From NCBI GenBank assembly GCA_038501625.1, contig JAZAYU010000011.1:10734849-10798848 (forward strand): a stretch of DNA of 64,000 nt, given 5' to 3'. The notes beneath the pieces were generated by a model. That model saw only the letters and a program-made list of their open reading frames with translations. It was not told where the DNA came from and searched no databases. The position numbers were made by a program, and so were the translations under genes. The DNA is from Corbicula japonica. Taxonomy: Eukaryota; Mollusca; Bivalvia; Venerida; Cyrenidae. Below are positions 43,243-55,259 of the stretch, piece by piece (the first letter of the stretch is position 1; each line of letters begins with the position of its first letter).

Positions 43243-43390
43243 TGTGCCCAAGGTTATAAAACTGAGCATGGAAACCAGCCTCAAATGTCAAGAATCTGAT
43301 TGGCTGAAATGGCAACTAGTCGCCATTTCAGCCAATCAGATCCTTGAGATTTGAGACTGGTTTCCAATCTCAGTTTATAACCTTCAGCCA
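43243..43390. mobile_element. Family B palindrome in the 3' UTR of the p85-like gene
   Basis: gtgcccaaggttataaaact to cagtttataaccttcagcc, 72 bases after the stop; if transcribed it would form a long hairpin. Confidence 0.88.
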
Positions 43391-43399
43391 TGATCAAGC

Positions 43400-46255
43400 C
43401 AGTTTTACTTCATTTAAAATGACTTTATGGCGTGTTATGATACCAGAACTTGTGTTTTTTTGTAAGAAACACCTTGATGTTTCGCATGTACATTTTAAAT
43501 AGATACAGTAGACGAGTTTTTATTTACGGATTTATTTAAATATATCAGTCGGCTAACTGTTGCAATCGAAACAGTTTCTTTGTTGACAAAACCAAATAAA
43601 TTTCCTGTGTGAAAAAAGACTTCCAATTCCAAAACGAATATGAAGCTTTTTAACATTATTTAGCAAAATTTAAATAATGGGATATTATTTTAAATAACGT
43701 TTATATATGTTCTTACAGAGAGAAAGACATTCTACACATAAGCCATAGACATCATAATACAACATACATCATATATATCACAAATATATTGTTTCACAAA
43801 TGTGATATGGTATCATTTATATCATTTCGTTAACTTGAAACTGTCAAATAAAAACATATTCAACAAATGTTCATATTATACATTAATTTCATATCACTTC
43901 TTCTGGTTAATCCGCCGGAGACAAATTTCTGCAAAAGATTGGAATAATTTCCGAGCGATCACTTGATAGGTCGTTCTCTGTAGCTAATTAATATCTGTTG
44001 CCAATAACAGCCATTTCTTTTTCCGCGTCATTTCGTCCCCCATTCTGTTCGTTCCCAATTTCCATGTAACCTTAACGCATCGATAAACAGAGACGGTCTC
44101 TTCCAGCGACGTTTCGTGCTTGATCTAATATTTGGGAGCAACCATAGAGAAATGAGAAATATTATAACCCTGGCGAAGAAGTCAGTTGTCACAATATCCA
44201 AGGAGTTTCCAGGAATAACAATTGATTAACCATTGTTAATTACAAATGATTGTCAAACGAGCAATTCCGTTGATGTCTGTAAAAGATTTACAGGAATGTG
44301 AATGGCAGATTCCTACGCAGGAAGGAATTTACGTGATTCTAAAAAGACCGCGTGACAGTGGTTTCAATCTGTGAAAATAAAGAATTCAGTCTAGCCATTT
44401 AACTTGACTGGCACTGCAACTTAAATCATGCGTATGCGTATTTCAACACAACCTTAATGTTAGCTTTTAACTGCGCAACCCGACTCCCAGACATGTTAAC
44501 AGTGCGAGTTTACCGAAGATGGTGCCACTGTATATATCGTAAATCCAGTTGAAATAATAAACCTTACTACTTTTACTTTCAAGGCTTTTGAGATAAGACG
44601 CAGACTAGTAGCTGGCTAATGTGTTTTTTAAACCTAATACTTAGTCTTTCCCGCATGAAAAAAATCTGCTTAAAGTAAATTAAAGAATATTCATTGCTGT
44701 CTTAATGAAATATTAATATTTATTTATTGCAATACAAATAAGTGTCGTATAGTTGTTTGAATATTATATAATTGAATAATAATATTTTACAGTTATTATG
44801 CCACATATCATCTTGCTGTACCAGTAAGTTATTATTATATGTTTTTGTTTTTAATTCGGCTATGCTATGTATCTTGTCAGATTTATTTGCATAATAAACT
44901 CTTCTTCTTCTTCTATGTCTATAAAAATTACCCCATCGGATATTTGTATATGAAAATTAAAAAAAGGAACAATTATGAATTACCATTGCCAGTGGTGTGC
45001 TCCTAAGCACAATCGGAAATAACCTGACATACCAAGTCATGCCAAACGTCATAAGGTTTGATAACTGTCGCATAAAGAGATTCAGATCGAATTTAGGGGT
45101 TAAAAACTTTATCCCTTCCGGAGAAATGGCCATGAAAAACGCTGTTTTGCATACCACGGTCGTTTGATTTAAGTAATACAAAGCTCGATGTTTTTTTATA
45201 GATGTAGATTTGGGTAAGAGCTCTGAATATACTTGTACATGTATCTTGTTGTTTTTACGCAGGTCCGATTAGAGAAATTACTTTTTGTATATGCAATATT
45301 ATTTATTATGTTTCAATTCAGATTTAACAAAAGTTTTAAATTAAAGTAATGATAGAAGACTTAATAACACGTGTTGGAAAATTTGAAATTATTTTATTTT
45401 TGAGAACTGGCAAACTCAATAAACATCTCGCAACGCTGAATATATAAACTGTGCATTTCATTTTCACGTTTAAAAAAAACAAGTTTGAAGTCATTTGTTG
45501 AAAGTTTATTGCACTATAACATAATTACACATACTCAAAATAGCAAATTGAAATCCGACGTCATCGAAAAAACATCTTATACTGTATCTTAAAAAGTAAA
45601 TGAATTATTTTAACAGGTGTTTATTTTTTAACAATGATTATCAATCCTGTTATATACAGGTAACATGATACGTTTAATTATTTTCTCCTGTTATAACTTT
45701 TGATCTGCACATCGGGAGGTAGGGGAGATTAATAAACAACAGAAACAAACCTGTTTCTACCCAGCATGCAATTCTGTTTGTCACAAAATAGCAGTCGCAC
45801 GTGCGTTTCCAAGTGACGATACTAATGTTTCACTATCAGTCTTCAAAAAGAAATAGAAAATAGTCAAACAAATCATGTAAGACGGCGACTGTGGTGTCCA
45901 TTAACGTTTACCTTTCTAGCTTCCATTTCACCCGTCGTTCACTTCCAGCGATATGCCTTTATTGGTCGTGTCTGTAAATAAGAAATTCCTCGCTGGGCGT
46001 CTCAGAGGATGAGACACTCAGCGATTTGTCGTCTTTCTTGAAAATATTATCATAATAAGATGCACATTTTTGACAGATAGTTTACAGAATAAAACCGCTG
46101 TCCATTTGCGTGCGCTTCTCTAGGAACGCCGAAAATTTCAATGGTGAATCATTTCAATAAGTTGCTTTTAACAGTTTTATCAATACTATACAATTTCAAC
46201 GGAACCAAGATTATTTAACATACTGAATTAAACTATAAAAAAACAACAACAAACT
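43400..46255. other. Intergenic region between the p85-like and DMRT genes
   Basis: AT-rich, almost free of the repeats seen to the left. No gene, RNA or clear element recognised. Its right end presumably carries the DMRT promoter. Confidence 0.5.
43595..43600 (+). terminator. Candidate poly(A) signal of the p85-like gene
   Basis: AATAAA 425 bases after the stop codon; a second AATAAA lies at 43847-43852. Which one is used cannot be told without transcripts. Confidence 0.45.
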
Positions 46256-49200
46256 ATGTCGAAATCATTTGGGGTTGAAAATTTTCTTCCGTCACGATCT
46301 GAAATTTCTCGGGTAGAAGATTACACGTTCGACCTGACTGAGGCTCAATCGTCCACCTACACAGAGGGAAGATCCTCGGAACGCTTTCCACGGACGCCCA
46401 AGTGCGCGCGCTGTAGAAATCACGGGGTTGTGTCCGCACTAAAGGTAGGCCATTTATTTATTTATTTATTTGTAATTCTTGTGAAACAAGTTTTTCGGAC
46501 GTTTTTAATAACATTCGACATGAACCTTAAAGACATTGCGAAATCCTTGCTGTGATAAGAATCAGTCTTCAGACTGATATAAACATTGGTTAACAAAATG
46601 AAGAGTTAGGAAACATAGGTCTATAACTATGTTCATATTTATCAAATATATATAAGAACACTGTTTCCTTAATTTCAATTCAAACCTATTACTTTTACGA
46701 TTCTAGCATTTTTATCATTTGATAACTAAATTTTTAATGAAAACTCATCTCAACACAACTATAACTTGCCAAAGTACAAAATTTATGTTGTGCACTGTAA
46801 AAATGTTCATAAATATAGAAGGTATTAGTGCCTAAAGTGATCTTTTTAAACAGATGAAAAAGAAGCTTTGAAAGCAAACAAACACGTCAGTAAATTAAAT
46901 ACATTGCAGAGTCACATTAAGCCTGTGGATGGGCGGTAATGGAAATGCAAATTACTGCCCACGCCGCCTAGCAACGGGTACGTAAAGCGCAACTCGTTAT
47001 TTCAATAGACATATGCATCGTGCTCAAAAGCCTTTAAAAGGGCGTAATAGATAACAGCTCTAATTGAATTTACCGAGAGGCTTTTTTTACAGCCGCCACA
47101 CGGTATGAACAACGGCAACTTTACAAAAGCCATAGACAGGCAGTTATGATAAGTCTTACTTAGACATGTGAAACTGCAGATATTGAATATAACGAGAAAA
47201 AAGTAAAACAGTGCCCGATTTACAAAGACGGTTTGAGAATTGGGAAGTTAGCAAATTATGAAATAGCGGTTTCAATATGTATTTATAATTGTTCAATACC
47301 ACATAAGACCCATTATTAAAAGTAAAGCATTTGTCAATAATTTTCTTATATCCTACAGTCATGGGTAATATTTGAATACTGTTAGTTTGCATTCTAATGT
47401 TTTAATACTTCAAAATACACACAAAAAAATGGGAGAAATTGCATTAAATATAACAATCTGAAATAATGCGAGTTCTTTGATTACATCATAAACCGAAAAC
47501 GATACTTTGATATTTAAATAGATGAAAAAGATTTCGAAAACCATGAAACACGACAAAATCATTAAAATTTTGCAGGTTCGGTTTGACTGAGCAAAGGGAG
47601 ATATAAATGCAGCGATTGTATATATCGATAACAAATAATAAAAAAATCTAGAAGTTCAAAGAGAACACAGTTTCCCCAATTAAAGTGTATCCCTCATCTA
47701 AACTTTTGTACAAACTGCTACAGTCGGCAAACATCAGCTTTCTCCATTTTAGGTTTAAAAGAACATTCACCTATACTACTGTCTCCGTCATTATTATTGC
47801 AATTTGATTGAATCTCCCCTCACACAAGCTTAAAGATACCAATGTTATAAACTCCTAAGCTTTGAAGACTTAATCTGCTTCATTTGTATCATTTATTTCA
47901 AGAGATAAAGACTTGAAACAATTACTAGTATTTGAAAATTACATTGTCGCAAAGTAACTTACATAAAATACTATATGTATTTTAAAGGGACACAAGCGCT
48001 ACTGCCGATGGAGAGACTGTATGTGCGCCAAATGTACGCTGATAGCGGAGCGCCAACGTGTGATGGCTGCACAGGTAGCGCTGCGGCGTCAGCAGGCTCA
48101 GGAAGAAAACGAGGCTCGTGACCTCGGAATTCTTTACGGTCCTGGAGGACTTCTGCGGATGAATGAAGACGCAGAGAATATATCAGAGGTATCCGATACG
48201 CCGAGCTGCAAGAAGAAAAGGCATAGTCATGAAGCTGACGGTAAGAAATATGACGTTGAAGATATAGAGGATATTTGTTTTTACCAGTAGTAAGATAGAA
48301 AAATATTTCACCGAGTGAGCTCCGGAATTCGTATTTTCGAGAGTGGCGAAGCCCCGAGTGAAAATACATAATTCCGGAGTTCACGAGTGAAATATATTTC
48401 TATCTTTCACTGGTGAAAACAAATTTTCTTTTTATTTTATGCTTTAAGTGCTAAATTTGCGTGAATTAGCAGAAAAGTTGCAAGAAACGGCGCCAAAACA
48501 GCTTGTTTATGACGCGACGTCATGACGTCAAATATACAAATTTGAGCCCGTTTTCTAAACGTTCTCATTTGGTATATTATGTGCGTTTGGGTACCAACGT
48601 GAAAAAAATCAGTGAAAATAAAAATGATATTCCACTGTTTGAAAAAAAAGTGAAATACCACTTTTATTTCACCGGGAAAATTCTGAAACACAAATGTGAA
48701 ATAATGAAGAAACGATGGCACAAAGAATCAATGACGCGATAGCAAGATGAAGATTTTGTACAGGATACTTACTAATATACATTTATAGTGTCTAGGTTAA
48801 AATGCTTTTCATGCAAATATTTAATCAATATCAATAACAATAAAAACGAAACTTGCAATACCTTATCACGGAATCTCGTTTGCGTCATCGCATTTACGTC
48901 CACCATTCATTGGTCATCGCCTCATTTTATACCTCCGCCCTTTCACAAGATTATTGCGTCGTGAAATCTCACACATGCGTCATAGTCAAGCCGTCTATTA
49001 CCTTCGGTTTCATGATAAAGAAGGACCGATCTAACGGTTACACAAACATTCTGTTTCCGAGGTTCGGAGGGTACGGATGACACGAAAGAGCCAAGGCACA
49101 CTGACGAACGAATGATAAGTCACTAGAGATATCACACTTTCATGGGTTGAACATTAATTCCATAATGGCTTTGCAACCTCACCGCCATAATTGTGAGTTC

Positions 49201-50143
49201 CTAATCAAATAGAATGCAAAATGATGTCAAACGTTGAGAATAATTTATCATATTTAAGTATATCATTATTTCAAACATTTTCATGCATATCTTACAACGG
49301 GCGTACGAGTGAAGTTTGTTTAATTTATAAGTTATTTTTGTAACCCATATAAATAATATTACTTGTCGTTTTTTATTTTATGTTTATGTTTTACCATAAT
49401 TTTTAACTTTTGTAAATCGAAGTTTGGGAAAAACAGTTGACAATTTTGTATATCTTTCTTCGGTTAATTTTTACTTGTTTGAAGATATCTTTATAGTTTT
49501 TAAATCTCTTTAACACATTTCAGATTCAGCAGCCAAGTCGAGAAATACGTCTGTTGTAGAACTGGAGCAAAGTCAAGAATTTCACCATTTCAGCGTGAAA
49601 ATGAAACGTGAAACGAGTGTTTCTCACGCTTCTGTCGATTCAAAAGATGGCAAGGAGATGCAAACTGAAAGCGATGGAAGACGTACAGAAGATGAAATGG
49701 AACTGAGGAGAAATAATAACAATGAAAATGGTAGTTGCGAAACAAAGATTCAAATAATTTGCAAGCTATTTCCGATGTTGTCAGTACCCAGCGTGGAAAA
49801 TATTCTGTCTAAAAATGTGGGCGACATCTCTAAGTCGATCGACTATATTCTTTCTAGGAATTTAAACGATACAAGCTCAGCGGTAACGATGTTTCCCCGT
49901 GCCATGATGTTTCATCCGGGTCTCTACAGCAACGTCATACATCCGGGACTTTACGGGCCTGGTACATCGACCGGAAGGCTTCGACCGGTGTTCCACTCTC
50001 CAATAGATTCCTTTAGATTTCCCTGGGCTATATTTAACCAAGCACATGGTATTCAGCCATACCCACTGAACCACTCTGAAACACGTGCTATTGATATAAC
50101 AGAAACTGAAACACGTGCCGCTTTTCAAAACCTAACTGAATAA
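46256..50143 (+). CDS. DMRTA: DMRT transcription factor, DMRTA type (DM domain plus DMA motif), 3 exons
   Basis: DMRT proteins are nuclear DNA-binding regulators of sexual and neural development. Three exons (46256-46444, 47988-48240, 49524-50143) join in frame to 353 residues. The DM domain spans about residues 46-99, [18 protein letters not shown] then [16 protein letters not shown]. Zinc ligands are C50, C53, H65, C69 and H56, C74, C76, C79. The exon 1/2 break falls inside the DM domain between K63 and G64. Residues 222-258 ([27 protein letters not shown]) match the DMA motif found in DMRTA1/A2 and DMRT3, and [17 protein letters not shown] follows the DM domain as in DMRTA2. The middle is Ser/Glu/Asn-rich and the C-terminus short. 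DMRT4/5 type is favoured; DMRT3 is the alternative. Confidence 0.92.
46915..47055 (-). repeat. Dispersed repeat F, minus orientation
   Basis: Read in reverse it gives gttgcgcttta, ctaggcggcgtgggcagtaa, catttccattaccgcccat and acaggctt, matching the copy in the p85-like gene. In DMRT intron 1. Confidence 0.6.
48285..48695. repeat. Dispersed repeat C with a palindromic head, in DMRT intron 2
   Basis: 48296-48420 is an inverted repeat (agatagaaaaatatttcacc against gtgaaatatatttctatct; ctccggaattc against aattccggag). 48540-48690 repeats the sequence found at 23.2 kb. It starts 45 bases past the exon 2 donor. Confidence 0.6.
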
Positions 50144-50193
50144 ACAAGAGTGCATAATAAGGGCGCGGCTAACCTTCTTTTGAAGAATTTTAA

Positions 50194-50207
50194 AATAAAC
50201 CAATAAA
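50194..50207 (+). terminator. Poly(A) signals of the DMRT gene
   Basis: Two AATAAA hexamers (50194-50199 and 50202-50207) lie 51-64 bases past the stop codon, in a T/A-rich 3' UTR. This implies a short 3' UTR. Confidence 0.6.
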
Positions 50208-52223
50208 CAAAAATTGATGTCATGAAACATAAATATCTGGGAACTTAACTTATGTTTGTGTGCACAGTCAATGTAAAGCCCTTCTTGAGCCTCCCTTAGA
50301 TTATTCGGCGTTAGCTGTCTAAGGTCACTTTTGACCTAGTTTTTCGACCAATGAAATGTTGTAAATAATACTCGTATTCTCTTATTATGCAGAGGGAAAA
50401 TGAAATAAACTATTTCGATTGGTAGCTATTTACACCAGAGAGGCATCTAGCAGGGTGGAGAGGTATCTAGTGGGATTTTTATTATTATGAAGCGGAAAAA
50501 TCAAATAGATTAATTCGATTGGTTGTTAGTGGGTGTTGTATTGGAGGAAAAACATATTTACGATTTAAGTAACCAGTTAAGTCAATATTGATGGCTTAAA
50601 TACAATATTATATGGAATATTCTTGGGTGTCAGGTAAACACTTGCATACAATACACAGTGTAAAACGAAAGAGAAGTGTAGATATTCCTAGTTCTTACTG
50701 GTTCCTTTCTAGTTCCTTTGATACTGATTGTTAATTTCAAGTCCTAAATACAAGTTTACTGTAGTGTAGTGGCTAACACTCTCGCCTCTCAAGCGGAGGC
50801 CCCGGGTTCAATACTCAGGACGGACACTTTTTTTAAAGTTAATATACTTAAAAGTTGGTAGATTTCGCTCTTGTAACAGGCTGTTATTATTTATATTTAT
50901 TAATTTTCAAGGACATTTATTCATCTTGAATTCTCACTCTACACGAGGTATTTTATTGAAACTGAATATTTTGCTTCAGTATCTTTAATCGACTTGTTAT
51001 CACTGTATGAAATTGTTGCAACAGCTTCAACACTTTCAATAAATTTATGAGTTGTCATGATTCGGTCGCTTAATCTCTAAGTCATACTAAGAAGGCAGGG
51101 AGGGTTCGTCGACAGCTATAACAAATAAAATAAAATAACTAAACTGTGTCTGCTTTGCCTCTCTGTATTTCTTTCTTTCTTATATACATGTATATATAAA
51201 TCTTTTCCATCAACGCCGTTTATCTTTTTTAAAGATATTTCTTGGTTTTAGTTGATTTACGTTGACTGTTAAACAAATTGTCGGCTAAGCCCGAAACGGA
51301 TTTTCAACCTGAAAATTCGTCGAGAAGGCATTTTAACCGAGTGAAATTAAAAAACAAATTTGTTCGTTGATTAAAGCTTCTAATTAATATTTAACCTATT
51401 TTGACGTTGGTTATATGCCACAATGAAGGTCAAACAGTTTTTAAGGATTGTTGTTTCGTAATGTCTTCTGTGTTTTTCTTTTTATACCGGCAAAATGGAC
51501 ATATTTTCTGCATTTAACTGTAAATACCTGGCGGAAAGTGTGTAAAAATCTTGATCATATTTATTTTTGTATACAGAAGTGCACATATTAATAAAATTCT
51601 ACTCTCATATTATCCAATACACATCAATTACACTGTTGAAAACCAAGTGAACAAGGATTTACAAAAGTAAACGATTTATAAAGGCTTAAAACAGTGAGAT
51701 GTTTCTGTTAATATACTGCTTCAAGACAGAATAACCCCTTACCAGTTTAGAGTTATCCACGAAATGCATTGAACATGTGGATCGTCAAACACTATTTTGA
51801 GGCTCAGCTGAAATTTAACATTAAATTAATTTATTTTATCCGTGGAGAATTTTTTAACTCGTCAATGTTAAGCATCACTTATATAATTTAGAATTAGTGT
51901 TTCATTAAAAGAACTACTGCTTGTAACTCGGACCATAAGCAATTGCAAAAATGTATCAAGCATTTATTGAATTTCTAATTTTTTAATTTAAATTATCTAA
52001 GCAAATGCTACATGATTTTAGAGTTATATCAACAGGAATTCAGAGTCTATGGAAGTCTATGTCGCCGGAAATTGAATGTTGCAATGTAATTTTATTTACA
52101 ACCACACGCCGCGCTGATATGTTTTCGCGGTTTTCATTTGTAACAAAAGGATGTGATGATTAATTTCGGACTAGTTTCTGCACGCAAAGTTTATATACAA
52201 CGCACACAACGCTACACAAAACT
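50208..52223. other. Intergenic region right of DMRT
   Basis: Apart from the tRNA-like sequence near 50.76 kb nothing is recognisable. It ends at the sharp left border of the segmental duplication. Confidence 0.5.
50757..50832 (+). tRNA. tRNA-Glu(CTC)-like pseudogene with Pol III terminator
   Basis: A box tagtgtagtgg, anticodon arm ctcgc-ctctcaa-gcgga giving anticodon CTC, B box gggttcaatac, then a run of seven T. The acceptor stem and the 3' side of the T stem do not pair well, so it is probably a pseudogene or a SINE head. Confidence 0.5.
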
Positions 52224-53866
52224 GTTTACATGCCGGATCATCATTAATTAGTGGTCTGTAACCATATGATAACAAGGTTATCATTAGAAGTTTAAGAATA
52301 CGATATTTGTTTGGTGCAGTCTTCTGTTGAAATATATGTGGACATCGTCAGTAATGCATAAAATTGAAAGTTGTATGTGTTTTGTTAAGGTAATGGTTTT
52401 CTATATGCTTAACTATGAAATGCGTTGTTTTTCGCTACATGTATACACGCGCTAGTTCTCAAAAACACAGTTTGCCCATTTTCAGATATACAGTTTTATA
52501 GATAATAAGATTTTATTAATAACAATAATTTATTTATTTGCTGTTATATTTTACATTAAATAAATAATTAGATGATAAAACTTATTGCAGTATAAAACAA
52601 TTCTTAATTTAGTTAAAATATTAATCTGTGAAATAGAAAAGGCAATTTATTAAAACAAAACAAATCTTGTTGAACAAACCAATTATTAAACAACTTACAA
52701 TTATTTTTTCAAATATAAAGGAAATGTTCTTTAATACTATTAAATTTTAGATTTAACCCAGGCTTTGTACATGTACCATATATGTGAACAACGGGTACAT
52801 GAGCCATACTTTCTATAATTATCATAACAAAGGGGATCTTTTAAAAAGTGAAATATGCAAGCCAGGAACACCCAGAAAACACTGCTTCTCTGCTCTGCCA
52901 GAAGAGAGGAAAAGAGAGCATGCGTTTATATAATGCTCAATTTGAGAAGATGCCACAAACAATTAAGACACAAGAAAACCCGAGCGGTTACCGCATTTGA
53001 ACAGTCAGTGGTAAAACAATTTGCTACTGAGGGTTTATATCAAATTCTATGGTGCATCAAGCTCACACTTGCCCCAACAGGTTCTCGTATGAACAAACAT
53101 ATACAACATTTCGTGGTGAATTAGCTCCAACCCACCCATCAACTCGACAATGTTGCATGCTTCAGCACACAAACATATAAAACACAAGAAGCTAATAGCA
53201 AATTGCGAATAAAAAAGGTACTTAATGACCAAATCCCTAGTCGAATCAACAAGAACACGATAACAGGACTAAAAAAACAGATCGAGCTGCTAAGTTCTCG
53301 TGCAAACTAAGAGGTAAGTTTAACGGCAAACCGTGGGTGGGTTAGTTACCTAGCAAGCAGAGCGCAGTAGAATATTATGTTGGTAGCCTTTGAATTTACA
53401 GTTCTCAGAAGTATTGTTTGTGCAGTTTGTCGACCGTAGAAAGTCTCCCCGTACACATTGATTAGTGCTTTTATCAGTATATAATCAGTTTCCTGTGTTA
53501 CACAATGACGAACAGTTTATCAAAGTTTTCCTCGCAGCCTTTTGTGGGGTGGGGGGGGGGGGGGTGGGGGGGGGGGTATCCTGCTAGCGCTCAATTTTTA
53601 AAATGTTTGTCTCAGTGCAGACATAGCCTGCGGAGTAAATGTTTTGCCCAATGCTCTGATACCTCTCAAACTTGGAGGGTTCGTAGCAAAGGAACCCTAA
53701 AGCTTATGCCGGAGTTTACGGCCTCATAAATGCCTGGAACCAGGAAGCCCAAGGTCGACCAGAACGCTCAATAGCAAAAGAAGTCCCGTTATATCCTTTC
53801 AAGTAAACGTTTTGCCTGGATACAACAAGATGAAGATGCATAACTAATATTTTTATTATATAAATG

Positions 53867-53872
53867 TTTATT
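53867..53872 (-). terminator. Candidate poly(A) signal of opsin 1
   Basis: AATAAA on the minus strand about 350 bases past the stop; another at 53852-53857. The same place in the second copy (about 61557-61577) keeps both. Confidence 0.4.
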
Positions 53873-54219
53873 TTTCGTATGGTACCATTTGTATTACTAC
53901 AAAATTATAACTGATTTTCCATAGCCTTTCTTGAGATGATAAGCGTTATTGTGTTATTTTGTAATATTATGGTAAACTCAAATGTCAGAAGTAAGTGAAA
54001 AATACGACCCAAGTTCTTTGTAAATGTGACAAAGCTTTTGCGTTTTCAAAACTGTGAACAATTAATTGGCATTCTGTACAACACGGGAATACGCTTCGGC
54101 ATTCTTTTTAACTTGCATGTATCCCATGTATGAAAAAAGAAGAGTTTATGAAAATTGAGCTATATGTTCCAAAAAATTTCAGTTTGTCTTGTTTTAGTCC
54201 CGTCAGTTCTTTTTCTCGA

Positions 54220-54641
54220 TCAGTCACCGGTACAACCAGGGGAGTTAACCGATATTTCTGAGGTCTTCTTAGGATGTCGAGATAACCTCTCTTCGGAAAT
54301 CGTACTCATAATAAAATGATTCACCTGACTCTCGGGGTATCTCGGGGTGTCAAATTTTGGCTTAAGGGCTAGAACAGAGGTAGTAATTGCCGAATGATGC
54401 ACCGAATTCTCCACATCTTGATCAGCTATGGCACGTCTACGGCATCTTTGAAACACAAGCTTTTTTATTTCGTGCCTATATCCTTTGCTCCTGATTGCAT
54501 ACAGCAAAGGGTTCCAGGCGCTTGCAGACTTTGCTAATAGCGGAACAAATAACGTGAGTGTTTGCGGAAGTTCGTCAGCGTCATTGTACATCGACCATAT
54601 TGACATGCATGCGTAGGGTGACCATGCAACCAGAAAAGACA
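54220..54641 (-). CDS. Opsin 1 exon 3: helices 6-7, retinal lysine and C-terminal tail
   Basis: Residues 239-378, opening LSFLVAWSPYACMSIWS and carrying K276. NPLLY is the NPxxY motif. The tail has basic QRCRRRA after helix 8 and ends NSPGCTGD. TGA at 54220-54222. Confidence 0.93.
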
Positions 54642-55154
54642 CTGAAAAGCATTAAAAGGAGTAAAGGTGTTATTACAGAAGCTTTGCGTCAGTAGTATTG
54701 CAGAATTAGATAAGATTAGCTTAAGCATACCTTTATAAGCTACTATATATGATTATATTTTAATCTGTTTTACAATTATTTTAGTAAACTAGTGTAATTG
54801 TCAAAAATGTTTCAAATAATGAATAGGTCAAAAAAGTATAATTTTTATTTGACAGGACGCCATCTTGATTTCAGCGAACTGTGCAATGATCACAGCGTGT
54901 GATTATTACGATTCGTTATTTACAATATATCTTTTTCTCTCAAAAAAAAACAAGATGAAGTGAAAACTCCAAAACTAACATATTTCAAGGAGGAAAAAAT
55001 CAAGCCTTAGAACATTAAAAAAAATAAAACACTAATACCACATGGGTGGATACAAAATATTATGTTAGGAGTCGGAAGTCAGTGGAGTTTTAGTTGCTGC
55101 TGCTTCTATGATGCTGATCATTGTTTAAATGTTGAGGTTGTTGTGTAAGTGCTT

Positions 55155-55191
<37 letters not shown>

Positions 55192-55212
55192 CGAATATAA
55201 TGATGAAAATGG

Positions 55213-55259
<47 letters not shown>

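Noticed and set aside
1..43390. Many 60-100 residue frames with phrases like SVDPDQPAHLCHLIRI and WLKWRLVSMLSFITL
   Set aside because: They recur because they are translations of family A and family B elements; no coding use.
44957..45181. 74-residue minus frame between the p85-like and DMRT genes
   Set aside because: No family recognised, no exon neighbours, average AT-rich composition.
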